A DNA stretch of 28,409 nt from Saprospiraceae bacterium UBA7328 (GTDB lineage Bacteria; Bacteroidota; Bacteroidia; Chitinophagales; Saprospiraceae): NCBI GenBank assembly GCA_002471345.1, contig DKPS01000268.1, forward strand, positions 1,189 to 29,597. The letters run 5' to 3'. Below, one piece after another: positions 7,402 to 15,008 of this stretch (its first letter is position 1; every line of letters starts with the position of its first letter). A model generated the notes under the pieces. The model was not told the DNA's origin and ran no database searches. It saw only the letters and a program-made list of their open reading frames with translations. Made by a program: the position numbers and the translations under genes.

Positions 7402-8088
7402 ATGAATATAGGAGAGTACATTTTGTATGAGGATAACCATCTGATTATTGTGAATAAACCAGCTGGGTTATTAGTACAAGGGGATGATACTGGTGATGCA
7501 CCATTATCTGAGCTGACAAAAAAGTATATAAAAGAAAAGTATCATAAACCAGGAAATGTCTTTACAGGTGTGATACATCGATTAGATCGTCCTACATCTG
7601 GATGCATTGTATTAGCAAGAACGAGTAAAGCTCTGAGTAGGATGACACGATTATTTGCTGATCGGAGTATAAAAAAGACATATTGGGCGGTGGTTTCTCC
7701 TTTATTAAATCGAAAGAGAGACACCCTCATTCATCATATTGAGAAAAGAGAAGACAAGAACAAAGTCATTTGTTCTCAAGTATCGAATTTTAGAACTAAA
7801 GAAGCAGAACTTAGCTATAAGACCTTAAAAACTATCGGTACACAAGCTATTGTAGAAATAGAATTGAAGACAGGGCGAAAACATCAAATTAGAGCCCAGA
7901 TGAGTGCAATAGGCTCTATTGTCGTAGGGGATTTGAAATATGGATATCCTTATCCAAATGATGATAAATCTATTTGCCTTCATTCTAGATCACTCGCTTT
8001 TATTCATCCAGTGTCTCAGAATTATATGGAAATCAAAGCTCCATTGCCAAAAATACGAGAGTGGGAAGTGGCTTTTTCACTAGAATAA
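7402..8088 (+). CDS. RluA family pseudouridine synthase
   Basis: The enzyme isomerises specific uridines in rRNA or tRNA to pseudouridine. The 228-residue protein starts with ILYEDNHLIIVNKPAGLLV, the usual family opening, and has no S4 domain. VIHRLDRPTSGCIVLART contains the catalytic Asp (D62) in the RLDxxTSG motif. KKTYWAVV and TGRKHQIRAQM (about 157-167) are the next conserved blocks, and GDLKYG with LHSRSLAF closes the fold. The lack of an S4 domain and the short length fit RluA/RluC-like minimal members; the target uridine cannot be told. The ATG start lies after hairpins B and C. The 13-codon frame ending at 7400 is probably chance. Confidence 0.92.
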   Translation: MNIGEYILYEDNHLIIVNKPAGLLVQGDDTGDAPLSELTKKYIKEKYHKPGNVFTGVIHRLDRPTSGCIVLARTSKALSRMTRLFADRSIKKTYWAVVSPLLNRKRDTLIHHIEKREDKNKVICSQVSNFRTKEAELSYKTLKTIGTQAIVEIELKTGRKHQIRAQMSAIGSIVVGDLKYGYPYPNDDKSICLHSRSLAFIHPVSQNYMEIKAPLPKIREWEVAFSLE

Positions 8089-8129
8089 GATGTGTTAATA
8101 TCAGAAGTATTATTTTATTTAAATAAAAG

Positions 8130-8161
8130 TTGATTTCCAGTTCATAAAGAACTTACTTTTG
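8130..8161 (+). promoter_or_regulatory. Promoter TTG-N21-TACTTTTG of the SRP RNA
   Basis: TTG (8130-8132) and TACTTTTG (8154-8161) are 21 bases apart, and the mature SRP RNA stem begins at 8166, five bases after the box. Because the RNA's 5' end is fixed by its stem, this is the best-supported promoter in the window. It serves as a reference for the others. Confidence 0.75.
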
Positions 8162-8165
8162 CAAC

Positions 8166-8253
8166 GAGGCTCACACGGCCAGCTCCCTGAGAATTCCCCC
8201 AGGGTGGAAACGCAGCAAGGGTATTAGGTTGTAGCGGTTTGGTGTGACGCCTC
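8166..8253 (+). ncRNA. ffs: Signal recognition particle RNA, small bacterial type (4.5S)
   Basis: The 88-base region folds as one long irregular hairpin: GAGGC at 8166-8170 pairs with GCCTC at 8249-8253, with CACAC opposite GTGTG just inside. The apical part, GGTGGAAACGCAGCAAGGG (8203-8221), has the conserved asymmetric loop and GGAA/GCAG bases that bind the SRP protein Ffh. The Alu domain is absent, as in the small form of most Gram-negative bacteria. With Ffh and FtsY it directs membrane proteins to the translocon. CATTTTTATTTC directly after the stem probably ends transcription. The rest of the 8089-8355 gap holds only the two promoters. Confidence 0.9.
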
Positions 8254-8325
8254 ATTTTTATTTCTACCATTCCCAATTAAATGCCTACTACTGTTTCGAG
8301 CACGAATTTCTTATCATAATACTGA

Positions 8326-8333
8326 TATATTTG
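8326..8333 (+). promoter_or_regulatory. -7 box TATATTTG before the aldolase/transaldolase gene
   Basis: TATATTTG is an exact TAnnTTTG match 22 bases before the ATG at 8356. No clear TTG box was found 19-21 bases upstream. Its position after the SRP RNA suggests the three-gene run that follows has its own promoter. Confidence 0.45.
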
Positions 8334-8355
8334 CGCCAAAATATAGAATCGAAAT

Positions 8356-9012
8356 ATGAAATTTTTCATTGACACAGCTTCATTAGATCAAATAAAAGAA
8401 GCCCGTGATCTGGGTATTCTGGACGGGGTTACTACTAACCCCTCGTTAATGGCCAAGGAAGGAATAACAGGATCAGATAATATTAAGAATCATTATTCCA
8501 AAATATGTGGAATAGTCGATGGTGATGTAAGTGCGGAAGTAATTTCAACTGATTTTAACGGTATTATAGAAGAAGGTAAAAAGCTTTCTGAAATTGCCCC
8601 AAATATTGTGGTAAAAGTACCTATGATCAAGGATGGTATTAAAGCTATTAGATGGTTTACGGATAATGGTATAAGAACGAACTGTACTCTTGTATTTTCA
8701 GCTGGTCAGGCCATTCTTGCTGCTAAAGCAGGTGCATCTTATATCTCACCTTTTGTAGGTAGAGTGGATGATATTTCTTGGGATGGTATAGGTTTGATAG
8801 CTCAAATAGCTGAGTTGTATGCTATCCAAATGTATGATACAGAGATACTGGCTGCTTCAATAAGAAATTCAAAACATATTGTAGATGCAGCACTTGCAGG
8901 AGCTGATATAGCTACATGTCCATTAGACTCAATTTTAGGGCTCTTAAAGCACCCTCTGACAGATATTGGATTAGAGAAATTCTTAGCAGATTACAAAAAG
9001 GGTAATTCGTAG
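8356..9012 (+). CDS. fsa: Fructose-6-phosphate aldolase / small transaldolase (FSA/TalC type)
   Basis: The 218-residue protein is a short TIM-barrel transaldolase-family enzyme. [16 protein letters not shown] and [14 protein letters not shown] are the N-terminal family motifs. [10 protein letters not shown] carries the Schiff-base lysine (K87). [29 protein letters not shown] is represented by its hallmark T-L-.FS..QA and SPFVGR blocks. In this family the enzyme either transfers a dihydroxyacetone unit in the pentose phosphate pathway or cleaves fructose 6-phosphate to dihydroxyacetone and glyceraldehyde 3-phosphate. Sequence alone does not settle which; many members annotated fsa are transaldolases. 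The length is that of the decameric short subfamily. The ArsC-like gene follows after 4 bases, suggesting co-transcription. Confidence 0.93.
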   Translation: MKFFIDTASLDQIKEARDLGILDGVTTNPSLMAKEGITGSDNIKNHYSKICGIVDGDVSAEVISTDFNGIIEEGKKLSEIAPNIVVKVPMIKDGIKAIRWFTDNGIRTNCTLVFSAGQAILAAKAGASYISPFVGRVDDISWDGIGLIAQIAELYAIQMYDTEILAASIRNSKHIVDAALAGADIATCPLDSILGLLKHPLTDIGLEKFLADYKKGNS

Positions 9013-9016
9013 ATTA

Positions 9017-9370
9017 ATGAAACGAATTTGGCATTTATCCTCTTGCTCAACCTGCAAACGAATCATAAAAGAACTAGGAGATACGTCGGACTTTGATCTT
9101 ATAGATATTAAGCAATCAGGAATAGAGAGAGCTGATTTGGATAATCTTCTTGATTTGCATGGAGGTGATTATTCTGACTTTTTCAGCAAAAGAGCTATGA
9201 AATATAGAGCAATGGGACTTCATGAAAGAGAAGTTAGTTTGAGTGAAATGGGAGATTTGATAATTTCAGAATATACCTTTCTCAAAAGACCTGTTATTCA
9301 AATTGGAGATCGAGTTTTTGTAGGAAATAGTAAAAAAGTAGTAGAATCCGCAATTCAAGAAAATGCCTGA
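9017..9370 (+). CDS. ArsC/Spx-family glutaredoxin-like protein
   Basis: The 117-residue protein has the ArsC/Spx fold. HLSSCSTCKRIIKEL places the redox Cys pair C10-x-x-C13 at the end of the first strand, and KRPVIQIGDRVFVGN near the C-terminus is the conserved RP motif region that holds the substrate. Members include arsenate reductases, the regulator Spx and uncharacterised thiol proteins. The CSTC motif is closer to the YffB/Spx-like members than to a dedicated arsenate reductase, and no arsenic genes are nearby, so arsenate reduction is doubtful. It begins 4 bases after the aldolase gene. Its last 8 bases overlap the start of hemF, so translation of the two is probably coupled. Confidence 0.8.
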   Translation: MKRIWHLSSCSTCKRIIKELGDTSDFDLIDIKQSGIERADLDNLLDLHGGDYSDFFSKRAMKYRAMGLHEREVSLSEMGDLIISEYTFLKRPVIQIGDRVFVGNSKKVVESAIQENA

Positions 9371-10283
9371 TCAAAATCAAATTGGAAAATCAGAAATTGT
9401 AGAGTGGTTTAAAGATTTACAAGACTCGATCTGTGTGTCCTTGGAAGGCCTTGATGAATCAGGAAGATTTCATGAAGACAAGTGGAACAGAGATGGTGGA
9501 GGAGGAGGACGAACTAGAGTAATAAAAGGTCAGCACATTGAAAAAGGTGGAGTGAATTTTTCGGAGGTCTATGGTGAAATGCCTGAAATAATGGCTAAAA
9601 AATTAGATATTCCCTCTGGGCAATTTTTAGCATCAGGAGTATCGATTGTTTTGCATCCTAAAAACCCATGGGTTCCTATCATTCATATGAATGTTCGTTA
9701 CTTTGAAGTGAATGATTCAGTATGGTGGTTTGGAGGAGGAATAGATGTAACCCCTCATTATATCATTGACAGCGATGCTCGTTTCTTTCACAACTATTTA
9801 AAACAAGTTTGTGATCAGTTGTCTGAGAATGCTTATGCAGAGTATAAGAAATGGGCAGATGATTACTTCTTTATTCCTCATCGGAATGAAACTCGTGGTA
9901 TTGGAGGGATTTTCTTCGATCGATTAGGAGATCGTATTTCAAAAGATAAAAAAGAAGTCTGGAATTTTGTGAAAGAGGTTGGGCTTGCATTTGTTCCGAT
10001 ATATTCTCATCTTTTTGAGAATAATTTTACAAGGCAGTATACACAGACAAATGAGAAGTGGCAGAGAGTACGGAGAGGAAGATATGTTGAATTCAATTTG
10101 GTAAATGACAGAGGAACTAAATTTGGATTAGAAACGAATGGAAGAACAGAGTCGATACTTATGAGCCTGCCTCCAGAAGCGCATTGGGAGTACAACTATG
10201 AGGTCATAAAGAATTCTCTGGAGTATAGAACCCAAAACAAATTAAGAAAGGATGTGAACTGGCTTACTTACAAAGAAGCATAA
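9363..10283 (+). CDS. hemF: Oxygen-dependent coproporphyrinogen III oxidase
   Basis: The enzyme oxidatively decarboxylates coproporphyrinogen III to protoporphyrinogen IX in heme synthesis, using O2. The 306-residue protein has the full family set. KWNRDGGGGGRTRVI and GGVNFSEVYGE lie near the N-terminus. HMNVRYFEV is followed by WWFGGGIDVTPHY, whose conserved Asp and His line the active site. GIGGIFFDRLGD and RRGRYVEFNLVNDRG with LETNGRTESILMSLPP form the C-terminal signature. Its presence indicates aerobic growth. The ATG overlaps the ArsC-like stop by 8 bases. Its 3' end overlaps the convergent lipoprotein gene by 20 bases. The ccm genes at 13018-15008 handle the heme product. Confidence 0.95.
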   Translation: MPDQNQIGKSEIVEWFKDLQDSICVSLEGLDESGRFHEDKWNRDGGGGGRTRVIKGQHIEKGGVNFSEVYGEMPEIMAKKLDIPSGQFLASGVSIVLHPKNPWVPIIHMNVRYFEVNDSVWWFGGGIDVTPHYIIDSDARFFHNYLKQVCDQLSENAYAEYKKWADDYFFIPHRNETRGIGGIFFDRLGDRISKDKKEVWNFVKEVGLAFVPIYSHLFENNFTRQYTQTNEKWQRVRRGRYVEFNLVNDRGTKFGLETNGRTESILMSLPPEAHWEYNYEVIKNSLEYRTQNKLRKDVNWLTYKEA

Positions 10284-10755
10284 TTGGAGGTGTTTCTATT
10301 TTATTACTATTGTTGCCACTTCCGTCCTGAAGAACAATTTGGAGAGCGAGTTCGTTTGTAGGATATTTTTCATTTATTGAACAAGGCGGGATATTGTCAG
10401 GAAAAACACAACACGTACTAAAAAGTCTAACGAACATTTCTCCTGTGACCTTGCCACTGCTAGGTATATTAGGGAGTAAAAATCTATCATAGAGTGCGTT
10501 AGTTCGTAAATCTGTGATTATAATTTTAGCGCCTAAATTATCTTCTAGTCTATTTAAATCACCATCACCATCAGTAAATGCAATAGAAAACTGAATGGTG
10601 TCAAGGTTAAAGTTACTTTGAACCATAGTATCTTTGCTAAAACCCAAAAAAGATATCTCAGGAATTGGTGAAATTTGTTCGCTTTCCCCACATGATGTGA
10701 TGACAAGAATAAGGATTCCAATGCAAGAAAATAATATAGTCTTTGAGTAATTCAT
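10264..10755 (-). CDS. Putative lipoprotein, function unknown
   Basis: The 163-residue protein has a lipoprotein signal: a basic N-terminus, the hydrophobic run ILFSCIGILILVI and a lipobox ITSC with C22. The mature part contains IQFSIAFTDGDGDLNRLEDN (about 55-75), an acidic D-G-D-G-D stretch that resembles a calcium-binding loop on a beta-sandwich. Two adjacent Cys (STCC) and two more near residues 125-162 could form disulfides. I do not recognise a named family, though similar short lipoproteins with a TDGDGDL motif are common in Bacteroidota. Its 3' end overlaps hemF by 20 bases, and its ATG overlaps the start of the divergent LuxE-like gene by 13 bases. Confidence 0.75.
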   Translation of the reverse strand: MNYSKTILFSCIGILILVITSCGESEQISPIPEISFLGFSKDTMVQSNFNLDTIQFSIAFTDGDGDLNRLEDNLGAKIIITDLRTNALYDRFLLPNIPSSGKVTGEMFVRLFSTCCVFPDNIPPCSINEKYPTNELALQIVLQDGSGNNSNKIETPPIMLLCK

Positions 10756-11732
10756 ATCTATTAGAACGAAAACGTCTCTTTCAAAGTTTTGCTGCCATCA
10801 GTAATGATAATGAATTTTGGCAATTGACCAGAGCTATTCATAAATTTCAATTAAAATATAATCCTCTTTTTAATGAATATCATGATCAGGTAGCTCAGAA
10901 CTATTCTGAGTCCGAATTCACTTATTTACCAATTTCTTTTTTTAAATCCCATAAAATCAAATCCGGGCATTGGAAAGAGGAGACTAGGTTTAGCAGTTCT
11001 GGAACGTCAGGGGTAAATAGCATCCATCAGGTAAAAAATAAGAAATTCTATTTGAAAAATGCTTCCATTATTTTTCAGAAAACGTATGGATCTTTAAATG
11101 ATTACTGTTTTGTATGCTTACTGCCGTCATACTTAGAAAGAGAAGGTTCTTCACTTATTACGATGTGTGACCATTTTATAAAAGAATCTCAAATTGATAA
11201 TAGTGCATTTTATCTTTATGATCATGATAAGTTATTTAGAACCCTCACAAAGCTCAAAAAACTTAATCAGAAAACCATTTTAATTGGTGTGAGTTATGCT
11301 CTTTTGGATTTTGTAGAAAGTAATAATATTGATTGGAGTCAACTTATTGTAATTAAGACAGGAGGAATGAAGGGTAGGAGAGAAGAGATGAATTCAAGTG
11401 AGTTGGATTCCATATTGAAAGTAAATCTGGGAGTGGACTTTATTCATGCCGAGTATGGAATGACTGAGTGTTTTTCCCAACTATATAGTCAAAATGGACA
11501 ATCTTATTCTCTGAATCTGCACATGAAAGCCAAAATATCTGATATGTCAGATCCTTTTCATATGGTAAAAAAAGGCAAATCAGGAAGAATTAATATTATT
11601 GATTTAGCAAATATTGATACCGTCTCCTTTATTGCTACAGACGATGTAGGCTATATTAATGAGAAAAATGAATTAGTAGTTTTAGGAAGAATTGACAACT
11701 CCGATTTACGGGGTTGCAACATGCTCCTGTGA
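10743..11732 (+). CDS. LuxE/PaaK-family acyltransferase (acyl-protein synthetase-like)
   Basis: The 329-residue protein resembles LuxE-type acyl-protein synthetases, an adenylate-forming-like fold. FKSHKIKSGHW is followed by the phosphate-loop-like SSSGTSG (84-90). HAEYGMTECFSQLYS is the acyl-binding block, and the C-terminal GRIDNSDLRGCNMLL matches the family end with the conserved Cys. LuxE moves an activated fatty acyl group onto this Cys. No luxCD genes or luciferase are nearby, so light production is not suggested. Bacteroidota homologues are annotated only as acyl transferases and may serve lipid or pigment chemistry. The start is TTG: an in-frame TAG lies at 10737-10739 and no ATG occurs in the N-terminal region. 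Its 3' end overlaps the amidase gene by 27 bases. Confidence 0.82.
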   Translation: MSNSYLLERKRLFQSFAAISNDNEFWQLTRAIHKFQLKYNPLFNEYHDQVAQNYSESEFTYLPISFFKSHKIKSGHWKEETRFSSSGTSGVNSIHQVKNKKFYLKNASIIFQKTYGSLNDYCFVCLLPSYLEREGSSLITMCDHFIKESQIDNSAFYLYDHDKLFRTLTKLKKLNQKTILIGVSYALLDFVESNNIDWSQLIVIKTGGMKGRREEMNSSELDSILKVNLGVDFIHAEYGMTECFSQLYSQNGQSYSLNLHMKAKISDMSDPFHMVKKGKSGRINIIDLANIDTVSFIATDDVGYINEKNELVVLGRIDNSDLRGCNMLL

Positions 11733-12953
11733 TTCATTTAAGGCATGATCTGATAAGCCTTCAAATATCCAATTTGCAAGAGCTTGTCTATTTTCTTTTA
11801 TAAGGATTCTCCTGTGATCCGATTTGTTTTGAATATTGGCCAACTCTATAAGTGTAGCAGGAGGAGCAGTATTCATGAGGACGTACAGGTTTCTTTCATC
11901 TACATGTCCATGATAACCTCTGTTCTTTTGGTATTTGTCATACTTCTGTTGAAACTTTTTCTGAAGGGATTCCGCTAACTTCTTGCCTTGTTTACTTTCT
12001 CTGAAATGACAGAAGAATACATCTTGTTTATGGTTGGATTTTCTACTGTCCACGTGAATAGAAACTAAGTATTGATTTTGGACACCTTCTCTCTTGTATT
12101 TTGCATATTTCCTATTCACATAAACAGTTCGTTGTTTTAATCGAGGAGTTTGGGATAAAGGAATCTTCTTTCCATTTGCAAGCCTTTCATCCTTGTCACA
12201 TTTTAAGTGTTTATCATCTCTAATTCCATCCTTATCTGTAATAACCATTTCTGCAGTGGCTCCATGTTGAGTAAGGTTTCTTGCTAACCTTAAGGCTACA
12301 TCATAAGCATATTCATCTTCACAAAGCTGATTTTCACAGGATTTACAAACAGCTCCTGGATCAGGACCGCCATGGCCACTAACGACGTAAAATACTTTGC
12401 CATAAAGGGAATTGTCTAAAATGGCAACGTCCTTATACTTATTTCCATAGATTTCATTGACCACATTTCGGTAGGATTCTTCTTTTTCTTCTGTGACTTT
12501 ATTTTCTATTTGAACTATTTCTTCCTCTGGTTCATCTTTTATGACACAAGAAATCTCGTTGTGAGGAACCCATAATATCTTACTTTCTTTATAGTCGGTC
12601 TTTCTCAAACCTCTAGATAATAAATCGTCATTATATTCCTTGATTCTAACTGCTTTGTCCCAGTCTTGAATACCTATAGTAGATCTAATACTTTTGCTGT
12701 CATACGTGTAAATGTATACAGGGAGTTTATACTTTTTGCCAGCATGTAAATAGGAGTTTTTCTTAAGGCCATTCAATTCATAAAAATGATCGATATTGCA
12801 CTCTGAATGATTGAGATTGTAGCGCCTCAAGAGAGACCACATGCCATCTCCTTTTTTTATTGAAACAGCGTGATAAGTATATGCTTTTTCTTCATTAAGA
12901 AGATTGATGTTAAGCAAAAGTGATATTAAAATATTTACAATAATTGGCGCCAT
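11706..12953 (-). CDS. LysM domain N-acetylmuramoyl-L-alanine amidase (Amidase_3)
   Basis: This is a cell-wall hydrolase that would cut the bond between muramic acid and the stem peptide. The 415-residue protein starts with a hydrophobic segment (3-19), probably a signal or anchor. A LysM-like repeat follows, with SIKKGDGMWSLLRRYN (31-46) and LNGLKKNSYLHAGKKYKLP. The C-terminal half is a zinc amidase: VSGHGGPDPGA gives H194, the EDEYAYDVAL helix gives a Glu (about 212-214), SIHVDS gives H300, and LIELANIQN gives the catalytic E370. Between the first His and Glu lies an insertion with three Cys (203, 206, 211). The linker (about 140-165) is rich in Glu/Lys. It overlaps the convergent LuxE-like gene by 27 bases. 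Confidence 0.9.
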   Translation of the reverse strand: MAPIIVNILISLLLNINLLNEEKAYTYHAVSIKKGDGMWSLLRRYNLNHSECNIDHFYELNGLKKNSYLHAGKKYKLPVYIYTYDSKSIRSTIGIQDWDKAVRIKEYNDDLLSRGLRKTDYKESKILWVPHNEISCVIKDEPEEEIVQIENKVTEEKEESYRNVVNEIYGNKYKDVAILDNSLYGKVFYVVSGHGGPDPGAVCKSCENQLCEDEYAYDVALRLARNLTQHGATAEMVITDKDGIRDDKHLKCDKDERLANGKKIPLSQTPRLKQRTVYVNRKYAKYKREGVQNQYLVSIHVDSRKSNHKQDVFFCHFRESKQGKKLAESLQKKFQQKYDKYQKNRGYHGHVDERNLYVLMNTAPPATLIELANIQNKSDHRRILIKENRQALANWIFEGLSDHALNESQEHVATP

Positions 12954-12976
12954 AATAATTTTAATTCATTCATTTA

Positions 12977-12984
12977 CAAAGGTA
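12977..12984 (-). promoter_or_regulatory. -7 box TACCTTTG (minus strand) for the amidase gene
   Basis: On the minus strand 12984-12977 reads TACCTTTG, an exact TAnnTTTG match 23 bases before the ATG at 12953. A TTG box at the expected distance was not found. Confidence 0.45.
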
Positions 12985-13017
12985 TACAAATTATAATAAT
13001 ATTTAATATGAATTTTA

Positions 13018-13686
13018 TTGAAAAATGATTTTGAAAAAATATGGGCTTTAATATCTGTAGATCTTAAAACAGAATACAGAAATAGGTATGATTCATATGG
13101 CCTCTATTTATTTGTTATGGTTGTCTCATATATTTTGTACAAAGGGACCGAGTCAATGGATGCATTTTCATATAATTCAATATTCTGGGTCTTAATCTTA
13201 GTCTTGTCTACCAATTTTGCACTTAGAGCCTTTACTAAAACCAAGGAGGAAGAGAGTTATTTCTTATATCACCTTGTCTCTTCTTATCATATCATTTTCG
13301 CTAAGTTGCTCTACAATTGGATAGTCATTTTTATTGGAGGTGTAATATTTCTATTATCAAGTATTATATTCCATTCATCGTTGGAGAGTTTTATGACATT
13401 CCCTATAGTTCTATTTATTATTCTTTTGTTGGTTTCATCACTTTGTCTTTCTTCTACTTTTTCATTGCCTTCAGCATTGGTGCTAACTTCAAATAATAAG
13501 GGGACACTATTAGGTATTCTCTCTTTTCCAATTAGCATACCCATCACATTAGTATGCATTAATCTGGGTGGAGAATTAATTTCAAAACAGACCTGGAACA
13601 TGAGTGGTTTATTATTATTACTAAGTGTAGTGCTTATAATGAGTACTGTATCTTTGTTTTTATTCAAATATAATTGGCAATCATAG
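13018..13686 (+). CDS. ccmB: Heme exporter subunit CcmB
   Basis: This is the membrane subunit of the CcmABC complex that loads heme for cytochrome c maturation. The 222-residue protein matches CcmB in length. It starts with a cytoplasmic stretch including ISVDLKTEYRNRYDSYG, the conserved D-L..E.R region, and then has about six membrane segments with the family's FTKTKEEESYFLYHLVSS cytoplasmic loop. The annotated start is TTG, because an in-frame TGA lies at 13009-13011. An ATG ten bases upstream, in another frame, encodes only MNFIEK before a stop, and losing one base in the A5 run would fuse that ATG to this frame. No ccmA is present in the window. The CcsA-like gene begins 2 bases after the stop if its ATG at 13689 is used. 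Confidence 0.88.
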   Translation: MKNDFEKIWALISVDLKTEYRNRYDSYGLYLFVMVVSYILYKGTESMDAFSYNSIFWVLILVLSTNFALRAFTKTKEEESYFLYHLVSSYHIIFAKLLYNWIVIFIGGVIFLLSSIIFHSSLESFMTFPIVLFIILLLVSSLCLSSTFSLPSALVLTSNNKGTLLGILSFPISIPITLVCINLGGELISKQTWNMSGLLLLLSVVLIMSTVSLFLFKYNWQS

Positions 13687-13688
13687 AT

Positions 13689-14744
13689 ATGAATATCAAA
13701 AACAATTGGTGGAAATATTTAGGTGTATTATGTTTCATATATGCAATCACCGCTGGACTGCTCATTCCACTTAAACCTGGAATAGCAGAGATATCTGAGC
13801 ACAGTCTATATTCTGGATCTAGCGTGGATTTATCTGTTAGAGGTTATAATACTAGTTTTGCAGAGGAGAATTATTCAGGATACATTCGATTGAGTGGCTC
13901 TCAACAAATTAAGGCATCAGGATTTAATGTTTTAGATAATCAAAATGCAATACTTCATTTTGAACTTCCTCATTCATTTGAGGGTCAAGAAAAAGTCAGT
14001 GAGGCAACATTAGTAATTAATAGTCCTTTGCATGGATATGCTATATACCCTAACCTGAGAATACTAAAACCAGAAACGGATATTCCTAATAACGCTCAAT
14101 GGGAAAACATTCTAGAAGTAACGGAAGCGGATTGGAAATTTGCTTTTCCTTACCGAAATATAATCGTTGAGACCATTAGAAATACTTTTTACCATGTGGC
14201 AATATGGATGGCGATGTTTGTTTTACTTACAATAGCCCTTGTTTATAGCATATTGTATCTCAGAAAAGGTAATCCAGTTCACGATCATGTTGCAAGTTCT
14301 TTTACTTACATTTCATTAGTTTTTGGAGTCATTGGAGTGGCTACAGGATCAGTGTGGGCTAGGTTTTCGTGGGGGGCTTTTTGGACTAATGATGTTAAGC
14401 TTAATATGGTTGCAATTTCTATGATGATATATTTAGCTTATGGTATTTTAAGAGCAAGCATTGATGACAATGACAAGAAGGCTAAGACAGCCGCTATATA
14501 TAATATTTTTGCTTACGCAGCCATGATTCCATTGATTATGATTATACCTAGACTCACGGCAAGCTTACATCCTGGCAATGGTGGCAACCCTGCTTTTGGG
14601 ACTGATGATATGGATAATACCCTTCGCATGGTGTTTTATCCTGCTATAATAGGTTTAGGTCTCATCGGTGGCTGGATTGCACAGATAGGCATAAGGATTA
14701 AAAAAATCGATGAAAAACTCATTAATAGGGCTTTGAATGACTAA
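13689..14744 (+). CDS. ccsA: CcmC/CcsA-family cytochrome c biogenesis protein with large extracytoplasmic insert
   Basis: The 351-residue protein belongs to the heme-handling CcmC/CcsA family. The Trp-rich heme motif is GSVWARFSWGAFWTND (220-235). Two candidate axial His residues lie outside the membrane, in TFYHVAIW (H169) and ASLHPGN (H294). About six membrane segments follow residue 160. Residues about 32-155, between the first membrane segment (LGVLCFIYAITAGLLIP) and the second, form a soluble domain with alternating beta-strand-like stretches, absent from the usual roughly 220-residue CcmC. It would lie outside the inner membrane. ATG 13689 is preferred over the TTG at 13674, which overlaps ccmB. 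It lies between ccmB and ccmD. Confidence 0.85.
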   Translation: MNIKNNWWKYLGVLCFIYAITAGLLIPLKPGIAEISEHSLYSGSSVDLSVRGYNTSFAEENYSGYIRLSGSQQIKASGFNVLDNQNAILHFELPHSFEGQEKVSEATLVINSPLHGYAIYPNLRILKPETDIPNNAQWENILEVTEADWKFAFPYRNIIVETIRNTFYHVAIWMAMFVLLTIALVYSILYLRKGNPVHDHVASSFTYISLVFGVIGVATGSVWARFSWGAFWTNDVKLNMVAISMMIYLAYGILRASIDDNDKKAKTAAIYNIFAYAAMIPLIMIIPRLTASLHPGNGGNPAFGTDDMDNTLRMVFYPAIIGLGLIGGWIAQIGIRIKKIDEKLINRALND

Positions 14745-14804
14745 AAATGAGCATTTTTACTACCAATTGGTGACTTTTTTATTAAAATCGACATCATTCT
14801 AGTT

Positions 14805-15008
14805 ATGAAGAAAATTCTTTTCTTTTTATATTTTTCAATATTTACATCCAATATTTTATCTGCATCTGATTCTGACTTTTATCGGAGTACTGGTAAGATA
14901 TATGGAGTCTATGGAGTAGTATTAATCCTTGTCCTTGGACTAATTTTCTACTTGATCTCAATAGACAAAAAACTTAAAAAAATCGAAAGAAATTTAGACA
15001 ATGAGTAA
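14805..15008 (+). CDS. ccmD: CcmD family protein
   Basis: This 67-residue protein has a hydrophobic signal-like N-terminus (KKILFFLYFSIFTSNILS) and then DFYRSTGKIYGVYGV, the family motif leading into a single membrane helix (VVLILVLGLIFYLIS). It ends in a short basic and charged tail (KKLKKIERNLDNE). Small proteins of this form sit beside ccmB/ccmC in Bacteroidota and are thought to help the heme exporter release holo-CcmE. Its last 8 bases overlap the ATG of glutamate dehydrogenase (ATGAGTAA). A 60-base gap separates it from the CcsA-like gene; it contains the palindrome ACCAATTGGT. Confidence 0.85.
   Translation: MKKILFFLYFSIFTSNILSASDSDFYRSTGKIYGVYGVVLILVLGLIFYLISIDKKLKKIERNLDNE

Noticed and set aside
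9017..9370. Arsenic resistance function for the ArsC-like gene
   Set aside because: It sits between a transaldolase-like gene and hemF with no ars genes, and its CSTC motif does not single out arsenate reductase.
10743..11732. Bioluminescence gene cluster
   Set aside because: Only a LuxE-like protein is present; no luxA, luxB, luxC or luxD neighbours.
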